Below are positions 1 through 10,664 of a stretch of DNA of 64,000 nt, piece by piece. Below the pieces are notes generated by a model. The model was not told where the DNA came from. It ran no database searches and worked only from the letters and a program-made list of their open reading frames with translations. The position numbers and the translations under genes were made by a program. Source of the stretch: Bombardia bombarda. Its lineage: Eukaryota; Ascomycota; Sordariomycetes; Sordariales; Lasiosphaeriaceae. Position 1 is the stretch's first letter; every line of letters begins with the position of its first letter. Location: the NCBI GenBank assembly GCA_030512295.1, contig JAULSR010000002.1, forward strand, positions 3,162,001-3,226,000. The letters run 5' to 3'.

Positions 1-2154
1 TCAAGGCAGCGAGTAATCTCCTTTGCGTACCTCTCCCGGATCTTTCTCCGGTTGACCTTTTGTGTCGCCGTCACGTACCCCTGAAGAAAAGTGACAAAAA
101 CTGGTTAGCGAAATGAACTTGTCAAACAAAACAAAAAGGGTCAGCTATATCAAAACACTCACATTCACAGGCGTCCACTCATCATCAACCAACACAACAC
201 CACCAACAACCTCAATCCCACTCAACCCGGCATTCCTCCCCACCGCCTGCAGCTCCCTCAACACCAAAGCCCTCACCTTCCCATCACCGTGCATCTCCCC
301 CTCCCCAACCCCCAACTCCTCCGCCTTCGCCACCAACGCCTTCTCATTCGGCACCACGACCGCAATCGGCCTCGGGTTGCCCGCATCCCCCAGCACCATG
401 ATATTCTGCACATACGCCGACCCGCGATACACGGCCTCGAGCTTCTCGAGCGCGATATACTCGCCCCCCTGCAGCTTCACCAGGTTCTTCACCCGGTCAA
501 TCACCTTGACATGCCCATTGCTATCAAACTCACCAATATCCCCGGTGCGGAACCACCCATCAGCCGTAACCGCCTTGGCCGTCTCCTCGGGGTTCTCAAA
601 ATACGCCGTCAGCACGGGCGCGCCGTGCACGAGGATCTCGCCCTGCGGCGGCGTCGCATTAGCGCTATAATTCAACTCCGGCAGCGACACGAGCTTCATC
701 TCGATCGCCGCCGGTATCGACCCAATAGCATCAAGCGTCCACTGCAGCGGCGACCCGAGCGCGCCGTTGCCGCACGTCTCCGTCAGCCCGTACCCGCTGA
801 TCATGGGCGCCACCACCATGCTCATGAACTGCTGCGTGCTCGTCGCGATGCCGCTCGCGCCATTGATAATAAACCGCAGCCGGCCGCCCGTCATGGTACG
901 CACTTGACCAAACACCAAATCGTCAAACAGCGTCTGCCCCGGCAGACCATTGGCCACAAGAAACGACTTTAGATTAAACGCGCCCCAGAACAGCCCGCGC
1001 GTGAGCGCGCCGTACCCATTCACCCGCGCCTCGACGCCCTTCTTGATGGTCTCCCAGATCTGCGGCACGCCCACCATCACCGTCGGCGCGAACGCGCGCA
1101 TGTCGCCCGCGCAGTTGCGCACGCTGCTATCCGCAATCGTGCGCGGGTGCGCATACCCCAGCGTCGCGCCGACAAACACCACCACGTTCTCCATCACGAG
1201 CTCAAAGATGTGCGCCAGCGGCAGGTACGCAATCGCCGAGTCGCGGTGCGTCACGCACTCGCCCACGACGGCGTGCAGGCCCGCGACCGCCGCCACGAAG
1301 CCGGCGTGCGTGACGGGCACGCCCTTAGGCGGGCCCGTGCTGCCTGACGTGTACATGATGCAGTACGTCTCGTCGACCTGGGGCGGGACGGGCGGGGTGG
1401 GGTTGGTCTCGCCGAGGGCGCGCAGCTCCTCGAACGAGTAGACGGCGAGCGTGGGGTGGGCGTCCTTGAAGGCGGCGATCTGCGCGTCGGGCACGGGCAT
1501 GTGGCTGGCGTTGTTGTAGATGAGGATCTCGACGGACGGCGCGCGCGCGAGCGGGTTGGTCACTGTCTTGAGCAGGTGCGGGTCGACGAACATGGCCTTG
1601 GCCTTGCTCTGCACGAGCGAGTGCTCGACGCCGCTCTCGCCTAAGGTGTCGTAGGCCGTGACGATGGTTATGGACTGCGACGAGCAGGCGTGCGACATGC
1701 CGAGCCACTGCGGGCTCGTCGACGCGAAGAAGTGTATTCTGTCCTTGCGCGACAGGCCCAGCTTGCGCAGGCCGGCGCCGACCTGCAGGGCCAGGGTGAA
1801 GTACTCGAGGTATGTCATGTATGAGTAGTTCGAGAGCTCGAAGTATGTCCACTCCTTGTCAACCTGGGTGACGACGCCGTCAACCGTCTTGGGGATCTGC
1901 TTCTTCTCCTTGTGCGTCTTGATCAGCTTGCGGCTGCCGATGGCGGGCTCGTTGCCATAGATGTCGGCGCTCCGCTTGAGCAGGTCGAATGTGGTGTTGA
2001 CGTCGGGCGAGGGTCGCAGCAGGAGGCCATCCTTGGCTGAGGGGTGGCGGCGCGGGATCGTCTCGCCCTCAACGGGCGCGTAGCCGGGAGCTTCGACGGT
2101 GAAGGGCGGTTTCTGCACCATACGTAGCGGCAGCACTCCCGACGTGTAAGCCAT
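1..2154 (-). CDS. Long-chain fatty acyl-CoA synthetase (partial at left edge)
   Basis: Activates long-chain fatty acids to acyl-CoA via an acyl-adenylate, feeding lipid synthesis and beta-oxidation. Exon 1 is 163-2154 and starts at ATG 2154. Intron 81-162 (donor GTGAGT, acceptor TTCAG) joins exon 2 at 80, which runs off the window after about 26 codons, so only the last few residues and the stop are missing. Visible ANL-superfamily motifs: P-loop YTSGSTGPPKG (residues 268-278), GYGLTET (454-460), GWFRTGD (533-539), DRVKNLVKLQGGEYI (553-567), then WTPVNGYVTATQKVNRRKI across the splice. The N-terminal GETIPRRHP stretch is typical of fungal Faa1/Faa4-type enzymes, and the length of about 700 aa also fits. 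The family is clear; Faa1/4-type versus a peroxisomal paralogue cannot be decided because any C-terminal targeting signal lies outside the window. Confidence 0.95.
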
Positions 2155-4114
2155 CTTGGACGATTGGGTGGAGGGGGGTCGAGCAATTAGGTGCTGATTT
2201 GTGGATGGGGGTATCTGGGATGCTCCCTGGAATGGTATTCCCCAGGTGTTTTTTGTCTGGGGAAGTCCAAACTATAAGGTAGGTACGGAGTAGGTAGTCT
2301 GTGGTTCAGTTGAGACTTATGATGACCAACGGGACGGAATAGCAGGCTTGGCGTGTTTGTGCCGAGGGACGGGGAGGCGGGGAGGCGGGGACGGATGATG
2401 GATGAACTAGAATGCCTTGGGCGTCGTCAGCAGGCTGCAAACGGGTGGTTAATGTAGATGAGGTGTGCGTGTACGGTATAATTTTTGGCTTTGGGGCCAA
2501 TTGGTGTTCTTTTGCTACCTCAAGTCACACAAGACGGAGGGCTAGCGGGATATAGATAGATACACACGGAAGTCGCAGCCGAGCTATTAGTTTATTTGGA
2601 GATTTGAGATTTGAGATTTGTTGCGTGCCGAAAAACCAGGGGTCCAGACAGGGAAAATGGGATTCTGATGAGCAACCGGCACCCGGATGGGCATTCTGGA
2701 TTATTTCTACAGGGTCCTTGCTGTCTTTGCCCCCCGTCTACTGGTTCAGCACATGAATGACCTCAACCGAACACGCCATCTCGTCTGGTTCGACCAAGGG
2801 ACGAAGCCGATGACGACGATAAAAAGCAGCTGCCGAGGGCCATGCTAATGCAAGTACTTTGTATGGGCGGTCCAGTATCCACACGCTGAATTCCTCCCTC
2901 TGACGTCGCGTTCGGTGGAGGACGCTTCAGGCAGGCGGCAGGCAAGGGCGGGTGGGGTCTAGACCGTCCTCTGGGCTGAGGCTCAGAGGCTCAGAGCTGA
3001 GGTGGCAGCTGCAGTGGAGGTTAGCCTGCAGCAGCCTGCAGCCACCCCTGTCACTTACACGCCACCATCTTCGCCGAGCCGAGGTTTCCATGACAGAAGA
3101 GCATCCATCGCCAACCAACAACCAACAAGAACTGAAGAAAGAAATGCTTCAATTGACCGTAAATTGCCTTATCTTGGGTGTTAGATAGAAGCGTGCATAT
3201 TTTACTACTATGGCTGTACTACAGCTTGGACACAAACAGCTTACACCACCGTTTCATCCATTCAGTACGGACGAAAGATAATAAAAATACACATATTGTC
3301 TCCATGGTGTTGATGTCAATCTGGATCTATATAGATTCATTAATTACTACATCTTGGTCGCCTTTTCCTCGCGCCGAACTTAAGGTACCTCTCCATTCCG
3401 AAACAGGATAAGAGAGCAGCTAAGTACCCCTCTATTGACCCTTCTTCCACTGCTGCTCGAATCATGCCGCGGTACACCAGTATCAATCATCATCAGATGC
3501 TGAAATCATCTAGAATCGTTCCATGGAGCGAATGTAACACTTCTAGGGCAGAGTTACGTCCGAGACACGGCCAGATCCGACCCGACCCGACCCGACCCGA
3601 TCCGCATCAGGGGGGCAGTAAATAAGGTGATGCTGCGTCCCACAGACTCACATGCCAAACTAGCAGTGACACTAGAACACAAATGATTGCGGTTAAAGCT
3701 TGTCTCTGATTCTATATTTGAAACGGCCACTAGACAAGGTGGTAGCATGACATGAACAGAAAAAGACATATGAAATCTGACCTGGTATGTTGATATACGA
3801 GCGAGTACTTACATCCTTCTCACCACCTATTCCATCCCACTATGTCTATCCTGACTAACTCCCCTGGTATCTATCAAGAATGCGGACATCTAATAATGCG
3901 CCGTCTTTATCTTGCCCGTCCAACCAAGCCCAGCCTAGATCTACCTAATATACAATAAAGGGGCTGTATTTGTTTACAGAAGCCCAACTCGACATCATGG
4001 CCAACTCTACCTCCCCATCCAAATTACCTTCTCCATGCCGTACATAGCAAACATGTAACTCCTTCCTTAGATGTCGTAGCGAGCAAGTGATACTGTGATC
4101 AATGTTACCCCTCA
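2155..4114. other. Intergenic: acyl-CoA synthetase promoter side and ABC transporter 3' side
   Basis: No convincing coding region. The left part must hold the promoter and 5' UTR of the minus-strand acyl-CoA synthetase, and the right part the 3' UTR of the minus-strand ABC transporter. Short tandem repeats occur, including a GAGATTT-type repeat near 2598-2620 and a CCCGA repeat at 3579-3603. Confidence 0.6.
3579..3603. repeat. Short tandem repeat (CCCGA)n
   Basis: About five head-to-tail copies of CCCGA in the ABC transporter 3' flank. Simple-sequence repeat with no evident role. Confidence 0.8.
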
Positions 4115-7100
4115 TCACCTCCCAAACCGCCACCACGCCTTCTTTTTCCCCGGCTGCTCATACCCTTCCTCGCGCACATTATGCCTTCCAACTACGGTCA
4201 AAAACACCTGGTCCAGCGTCGTGGGACTCACGCTATAATGCTCAATCCCCAACTCCTCCTTCTTCTCCTCCAACAGTACGACCAATCTCCCAATCGCCGA
4301 TGGCTGCTGATGACTTATCTCATCCCCTCCACCAACCCCAACACCACCACCAACACCTCCCGCCGGCACACTAAACCTCATCTGCCCATGATACGTCTTC
4401 TCCTCCACCCTCGCCCCCGGAAACGCCTTGACAACCCACTCCCTCACCCTCCCCACATCCTCATCCGTCGTCCTCGGCGCCCCGCGACACACCAAATGCA
4501 CATGCAGCGCATCCCCAAACCTCCTCCTCAGCTGATCCGTCGTCCCCATTGCCAACATCCGCTTCGCCAAAATCCCCGCCCGCCCCGCCAACGCGTCCGC
4601 CTCCTCCATACTATGCGTCGTCAGCAACAAGCTCCTCCCAGGCACCGTCGCCGCCAGCGTCCGCCACATGATGCGCTTCGCCGCGGCATCCAAGCCCGAG
4701 CTCGGCTCGTCCAACAACAACACGGTCGGGTTGCCCATCAGCGCAATCCCCAGCGACAACTTCCGCTTGTTACCGCCGCTGAGCGCGTGCGCCTGCCTGT
4801 CCCTAAACGCCGTCAGCCCCACGGCGCGCACCACCGCCTCGACGTTGTGGCGCACGTCGGGGATCCCGCGCACGCGCGCGTAGAACACGAGGTGCTCGCG
4901 CACCGTCATGACGTCGACGGCGTCGAACTGCGGGCACACGCCCAGGTGCGTGCGCGCCGCCGCGAGGTGCCGCGTGACGCTGACGTCCTCGACGAACACG
5001 TCGCCACCCGCGGGTCCGCCGCTCGGCCGCAGGTCGCCGCGGATCACGCTGATGGTGGTTGACTTGCCCGCGCCGTTGGGCCCGAGCAGGGCAAAGACCT
5101 CGCCGCGCTGGATGCCGAACGTGACGTTGTCGACGGCCGTGTTGGACCCAAACGTCTTGGTCAGGTTGACTACCCGCAAGCCGTCCGTGTTCGTGTTCGT
5201 GCTGCTCACACCGCCGCCATTCAACCCCTTTCCATCCTTGTACACCGCTGTATGATTGCTGCTCTTGACCCGGAGAAGCTCGTTCGCCACCTCCTCGTCC
5301 GACACCGCAGCAACCTCATCCGCCCCATCGCCCGAAATGGCCGCCGGCTTACGTCGCCGCCAGAACGTAAATAGCTTCTTGAAATCCGCGCCGGCATTCC
5401 CGCCATCCAGCCAGATCAGCAGCAAGAAGAGCAAGATAGACTGCACAATCAGATACAGAATCGGCCCGCCATACTGCAGGATGCCCCCCGGGTTTGGCGC
5501 CAGATTGTTCCCGTCACACGACGCCGAAAACAAATTCAGCGCTAGGAACAGCGCCCTCATGACCGACCCAACCGGCGCAACCGCCGCCACCACAAAGTGC
5601 ACCAGCACCAAGTAGTCGTCGATCCGGTTGACGGGCGCGTAGGTAATGGTGCTCAGGTACGCAATCAGATACACCAGAAACATGACGACCTGCCCCGCCG
5701 CCGTGAAGGCATACGCCGACAGCTGCGTCGCGCAAAACAGCGAGATGTTGTACGCCAGCAGGATCGACGCCAGGCCGTAGAGCACAAAGATGAGGAACAA
5801 GTAACCAACGTGGTACCACAGGCTGGCCAGGCCGGCCCACAGCCCGACGGCGATGGCGCTCGCGACGATCACAATGGCAAAGTCGAAGCCCGCGTACGCC
5901 ATCCACAGCGGCAGCGGCTGCACGCCGTTCGAGTACTGCAGCCCGCGCACGTTGCGCCGCCGCTCGAGGTTCGGGTACAGTGAGAAGAAGCCCGGGTACG
6001 CCGCGAGCGCCAGCGCCATGTAGACGAGCAGCTGCAGCGAGTCGCCCGTGTCCGGGGCGAAGGGGATGTCAAAGTTGACAAAGGTCGACGCGATGCTGGT
6101 GTTGGCCAGCAGCATGTCCATGACCCACTGGCCGAACCACGCGTTGAAGAACTCGGCGCCGCTGCCCTTGTACGCCAGCGTCGGCGGCGAGGACGCGTCG
6201 CCCAGCCAGATGCCCGCAGGCGTGATGTTCTTGCGGTCTCGGACAACCAAGTCGTTGAACTCGTCAAGCGAGTTGACCAGGGTCAGGTTCTGGAAAATAT
6301 CAGTCGGGCTGAGAGACCCCAGTCCTCCCCCAGTCGAGTTGTCGCTTCCACTGCCGCTGCTGATTGCGCTGAGATACGTGGGCGCAAAGAGGCGCAGGAG
6401 CGTGGCCTGGGTCAGCCTCTCGGCCGGCCCACCCACGATAAAGAGCTCGAAATCCAACGCAAAGATATCGACAGCCATCCGCTGCGACGACTGCTCCGTC
6501 GGGTCGCACCCCACCGGCTTCTGGTGCTTGACAAACAGCGTCACTAGCCCCGCGGCGATTATAGGGATCAGGAACGCAGCCACGGCCGGGAACCAGTTGC
6601 CCTTGAAGATTGTGCACCGCTTGAGGAACAGAACCCCCGTCTGCTTCAAGTAGCCAATGCGCTGTCCCGAGAGCAGCTCCAGCCCGCCACTGTTGCCCGC
6701 CACCTTTCCATGAGATTTCTCATCAACAGCAGCGACCCCAACCACATTCTCAGACGACGACTGCTTCTCGTTCTCCGTCCTAGTCCCGGTTGTCGTCCCT
6801 CTCGACCCACCACCCTCAGGCCCCGACAACAACTCATCATCAGTCTTCGCCTCCTCCGCCAGCTGCAAAAACACATCCTCAATGGTCGGCCCCGAGAACC
6901 GATAATCCGTAATCCCCACCGCCTCCAGCTCCCTGATCACCACGGCCGCCAGGCTCGACGACGTCGCCACATACACGACCTCATCAAACATGACCTTCTT
7001 CACCACCCCCTTCACATCCGGCATCATCGCCACACTAACCAGCTTGACGTCCGTGTTGTGCACATGGATCCTATACCCCCCACCCAACCTCTCCTTCAAC

Positions 7101-9175
7101 TCCACCGACGACCCCTCCGCCCTCAGCGTCCCCCTCGACAAAATCGCAATATGATCCGCCAACAAATCCGCCTCATCCAAAAAATGCGTCGTCATAATCA
7201 TCGTCCTCCTGCCCCTCTCCGCCAATAAGATATCCCAAATCTTCCTCCTGCTCAACGGATCCAACCCGCTCGACACCTCGTCCACGCAGCACACGGCGCT
7301 GCCGCCCGTCAGCATCATGCCCAACTGCAGCTTGCGCTTCTGCCCGCCCGACAGCGTCTTGCTCTGCGCCTTGATCTTCTGCTCCAGATCCACCGAAACA
7401 ATCAGCGCCCGTATATCATCCCTGCTCGCATGCTCATACGGCGACTTCAGCCGGTTAAATATCCGCACGTGCTCCTCGACCGTCAGTTCATCCCAGAGCA
7501 CATTCTTCTGCGGCGCGATGCCGAGCCCGCCGGTGCCGTCAATCGTGATATTGCCGCTCGTCAGCTTGTTGATGCCCGCGATCGAGTCGAGCGTCGTGCT
7601 CTTGCCGCTGCCGTTGGCGCCCAGCAGCGCGAGGATCTGGCCCCGGCGCGCCGTGAGCGTCAGCCCGTCCACTGCCACGACAGGCTCGCGCGGCTTGGAC
7701 ACAAAGCCAAACATGCGCCGGACGAAGCCCGGCTTGTACACCTTCGTGAAGCCCTCCAGCCGGACGGCGGCGTCGTCGGGGCCGAGCTGGCTGGCGCGGT
7801 TCTCGCCGACGACGATGTTGCGCGTGGCGGACGTGGTCCCGTGCAGCCAGCGCTCGACGAGGGCGCCGAGGATGGGGTAGACGACGATTTGGATGATGAG
7901 GAAGATCCAAAAGACGATGCCGGGCAGGTTCCAGGGGCTGTTGGGCGGGCCCACGGCCAGGTCCGTCGGCCACTGCTGCTGCTCCCAGCGGGCCAGCAGG
8001 CTGATGAAGTAGGTGTAGTTGCAGGGCGTGAACAGCAAGCTCAGCACGGCGACGGTAGCCGTCTTGGGGTACGACACCGTCTGTGCGATGACGGCAAGAA
8101 GAATATAAATAATCGTGACGGACACGCCGCTCAGCTGCGACCGCTTGAAAAACGCGCCACCAAAGACGGACATGGACGCTAGCGCTAGCCCGCTGAGGAT
8201 GTGGTAGATGAGCACGATGGCCACGCTCGTGTGCCGGAACACGCCGCCCCAGAGGATCAGGCAGCCGATGACCCAGCCGGGGAGGTAGAGCATGGAGAAG
8301 GACAGGTGGTAGGATAGGAGGCGGGCGGCCTGGCCCTCCCAGGGGCGCGTGGTGGCCATCATGGCCTCGATGAGGGTCGACATGCCCGTCTCGCGCTCCG
8401 AGGCCATGAAGCCGGTGAGGTGGTAGACGACGCCGATGATGCCGGCGATGAAGGTGACGCCGAGGAAGTTCATGATGGCGGCCTGGTAGAGGACCCTGAT
8501 CCTGTCGGCGCGCTCTTCCTGCGTGAGGGCGGTGAAGGGGTAGGCCTCGACGTTGTCGGGGACGGCGAGCTGGCCATCGCCGGCGTTGCCTTCTGTAATC
8601 GCGACGTCAACGGCGTGCTGCAGGGGCAGCATGTACACCTGCGCATCGTTGGTGTCCTTGTCCACGTTGATCCTGCCGATGCCCAGCGCGCTGTCCGCGC
8701 GGAGGGTGTAGTTCCACAGACCGCCTGGACCCTCATCAGGGGAGGAGTGGAAGACGACGGCGCCGTAGCAGGGGGTGACGCCGCGGAGGGAAGCGCGGCA
8801 GACGATGGGCAGCGAGGCGTCAGACTCTAGGATGGTGGCATTCTTGCCCGAGGCCGTCACGACGGTGGCCAAGGTGTCGATGACACGCTCAATCTCGCCG
8901 CCCTTGAAGCCGCCGTTGACAAAGACGACCGTGTCTCGGCCCGTGTTGCGCGACGCCGCCAGCCCGTCGGCGAGCGAGCGCACGGCGTGGGGCGGGCTGA
9001 TGCCATAGACGGCGGCGGGCACGAACAGGTTGCGCGCGAAACTGAGGAAGGCGGTGAGGAGAATGGGCAGCACGAATGCGCGGATCACGGTCGCGAAGCC
9101 GTGGCGGCCCAGCACGATGAGCAGGTTCTTGACCGTCAGCGTCCATGTCTGGCGGATGATGGCTATGCCGCCCAT
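4115..9175 (-). CDS. Full-size ABCA-type ABC transporter
   Basis: Single-exon 1686-aa protein with the duplicated ABCA layout: TM helix, large non-cytosolic loop, TM block, NBD1, TM helix with a second large loop, TM block, NBD2. NBD1 has Walker A GANGSGKST (about residue 518), signature LSGGQKRKL (about 608), Walker B ending CCVDE, and H-loop TTHF. NBD2 has Walker A GPNGAGKST (about 1364), LSGGNKRKL (about 1463), VLLLDEPSSGLD and TTHSMEE. Both sites keep the catalytic Glu, so both look competent. ABCA proteins mainly move lipids across membranes; the substrate here cannot be read from sequence. The start gives a hydrophobic first helix soon after the N-terminus. It is transcribed away from PEX14 across a 1.5-kb shared upstream region. 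Confidence 0.95.
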   Translation of the reverse strand: MGGIAIIRQTWTLTVKNLLIVLGRHGFATVIRAFVLPILLTAFLSFARNLFVPAAVYGISPPHAVRSLADGLAASRNTGRDTVVFVNGGFKGGEIERVIDTLATVVTASGKNATILESDASLPIVCRASLRGVTPCYGAVVFHSSPDEGPGGLWNYTLRADSALGIGRINVDKDTNDAQVYMLPLQHAVDVAITEGNAGDGQLAVPDNVEAYPFTALTQEERADRIRVLYQAAIMNFLGVTFIAGIIGVVYHLTGFMASERETGMSTLIEAMMATTRPWEGQAARLLSYHLSFSMLYLPGWVIGCLILWGGVFRHTSVAIVLIYHILSGLALASMSVFGGAFFKRSQLSGVSVTIIYILLAVIAQTVSYPKTATVAVLSLLFTPCNYTYFISLLARWEQQQWPTDLAVGPPNSPWNLPGIVFWIFLIIQIVVYPILGALVERWLHGTTSATRNIVVGENRASQLGPDDAAVRLEGFTKVYKPGFVRRMFGFVSKPREPVVAVDGLTLTARRGQILALLGANGSGKSTTLDSIAGINKLTSGNITIDGTGGLGIAPQKNVLWDELTVEEHVRIFNRLKSPYEHASRDDIRALIVSVDLEQKIKAQSKTLSGGQKRKLQLGMMLTGGSAVCCVDEVSSGLDPLSRRKIWDILLAERGRRTMIMTTHFLDEADLLADHIAILSRGTLRAEGSSVELKERLGGGYRIHVHNTDVKLVSVAMMPDVKGVVKKVMFDEVVYVATSSSLAAVVIRELEAVGITDYRFSGPTIEDVFLQLAEEAKTDDELLSGPEGGGSRGTTTGTRTENEKQSSSENVVGVAAVDEKSHGKVAGNSGGLELLSGQRIGYLKQTGVLFLKRCTIFKGNWFPAVAAFLIPIIAAGLVTLFVKHQKPVGCDPTEQSSQRMAVDIFALDFELFIVGGPAERLTQATLLRLFAPTYLSAISSGSGSDNSTGGGLGSLSPTDIFQNLTLVNSLDEFNDLVVRDRKNITPAGIWLGDASSPPTLAYKGSGAEFFNAWFGQWVMDMLLANTSIASTFVNFDIPFAPDTGDSLQLLVYMALALAAYPGFFSLYPNLERRRNVRGLQYSNGVQPLPLWMAYAGFDFAIVIVASAIAVGLWAGLASLWYHVGYLFLIFVLYGLASILLAYNISLFCATQLSAYAFTAAGQVVMFLVYLIAYLSTITYAPVNRIDDYLVLVHFVVAAVAPVGSVMRALFLALNLFSASCDGNNLAPNPGGILQYGGPILYLIVQSILLFLLLIWLDGGNAGADFKKLFTFWRRRKPAAISGDGADEVAAVSDEEVANELLRVKSSNHTAVYKDGKGLNGGGVSSTNTNTDGLRVVNLTKTFGSNTAVDNVTFGIQRGEVFALLGPNGAGKSTTISVIRGDLRPSGGPAGGDVFVEDVSVTRHLAAARTHLGVCPQFDAVDVMTVREHLVFYARVRGIPDVRHNVEAVVRAVGLTAFRDRQAHALSGGNKRKLSLGIALMGNPTVLLLDEPSSGLDAAAKRIMWRTLAATVPGRSLLLTTHSMEEADALAGRAGILAKRMLAMGTTDQLRRRFGDALHVHLVCRGAPRTTDEDVGRVREWVVKAFPGARVEEKTYHGQMRFSVPAGGVGGGVGVGGGDEISHQQPSAIGRLVVLLEEKKEELGIEHYSVSPTTLDQVFLTVVGRHNVREEGYEQPGKKKAWWRFGR

Positions 9176-10664
9176 GATTTTGAGGCTTGCTAGGTCTTGG
9201 CGGTCTCCCCACGTCGCCGATTTGACGGTTGGTTGGGTTGGGTGGTGGCCCAGTCCAGTCTGGGCTTGTATCAGTCGATCGATCGCTTGCTCAATTAAAG
9301 TCGCATGTGGTTAGTTATTAGGTGTGACGGCGTCTGGTTATAGATCTGATCATCCAAGTTGATGTGTAAATGATTCAAAGGCAATCAATAGGAATAAAAC
9401 AAAAGATAGACAAGAAACGAATGTTGCAGCAATTGAGCATGCAATACGAATTACGGGATGCCCAGGTCGGCTGCCTAGGTAATTGTAATTAACTGCATTG
9501 AAAGTTCCCTCTGGATTTGCCTGGCATGGCACGGCAAGGAGGTGCGGACGAAAATGCCTCCCGACTCCCGACGCGACAGCTTCTTTGCAGGACAAAGGGA
9601 GGCCAGACCCGGTCAAATCGGGACGATGGGCATGGGTGTGATGCATCCAAGATTCTTAGGGAACGGGGCTGAGCTGTCTTGGCCAGTAAGCACGTCCCTA
9701 TGTCGATTAAACGTGCCGGTGCAATCTGACGCCCGGGGGTGCTTCAAATCGGATTACTTACAGCATCCATATACGGATAGGTATTTATTCGACCTACCAT
9801 TTTAGACGAGGCAGAATCAATAACAATTAAAAGCATCGCCGCGAAGCAACCCGTTCTTGGTGACATCCAGAGAGATGAAGGACAACAGGAATTGAGCTCT
9901 ATTGTTTAGAAGATACTTAACAACCCGGGGTGGTTCAAGACCGGGGAATATCCCGCCTAATCTTCCGTCCGTCCCCGTCCCATATCCCCGATGATCTTCA
10001 CGATGCAGGGGCCGCCAAGATCCCCCGGAATCGATATCGTCAGTCACCCTTAGCGTATGAAATGGGGCCTTTTCGTGTTTGATACGTAGCTCGATATCAT
10101 TGAGTGTGTATTCGTAAAAGACACTTCATATTCGAACACGAAGAAAGTGGATAGAAATATGTTGATGAATTGGGGAATATAAGGATCATAGAAGTCGGGC
10201 GTTTTCCAAGTTAGTTTCGCTGGCGAATAAGCTGACACCTTTTCGGTGAGAGTGCGTCATGAAAGTCTCAATTGGGTTGAAACATTTATGTTACTCAGAA
10301 TAGCGTTGGACCTTTCTGTGGCTCGTACCTTGATGGCTTCTTCTGCGGTGACATTGGCACTTTACCTTATGTAATCGTGTCAATGGTTGACAGCTGAATA
10401 AGCAGGAGCCCCCCACACGACGCTGCCTCCTGCCTAGCGTTGTCATACCAAATCCGGGGCGGGTAAGTGAACCTCGGCATCCACGTCGGCATCCTCCGCC
10501 GAGCCCGCCATCCCAATTTCCAGCTTGGGTGCGAATACCAGGGTTCAAAGTCACTGTCAACTGTCGAGCAGCAGCATCTGGCATCGCGTCTGCGCAAATT
10601 CACATCACACGGCACTTTGTCGACGGACAATGAGGACGGGCCCCAACAACAACATCCTCTAGAT
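9176..10664. promoter_or_regulatory. Divergent upstream region between ABC transporter and PEX14
   Basis: 1.49 kb between two genes transcribed away from each other, so it must hold both promoters. No coding region and no motif strong enough to name. A small imperfect inverted pair (TTCGTGTTTGA near 10072 and TTCGAACACGAA near 10131) is present but too short to interpret. Confidence 0.5.

Noticed and set aside
10064..10140. Small inverted pair around TTCGTGTTTGA / TTCGAACACGAA
   Set aside because: Only about 11-14 matching bases; too short and imperfect to call a transposon or a structured element.
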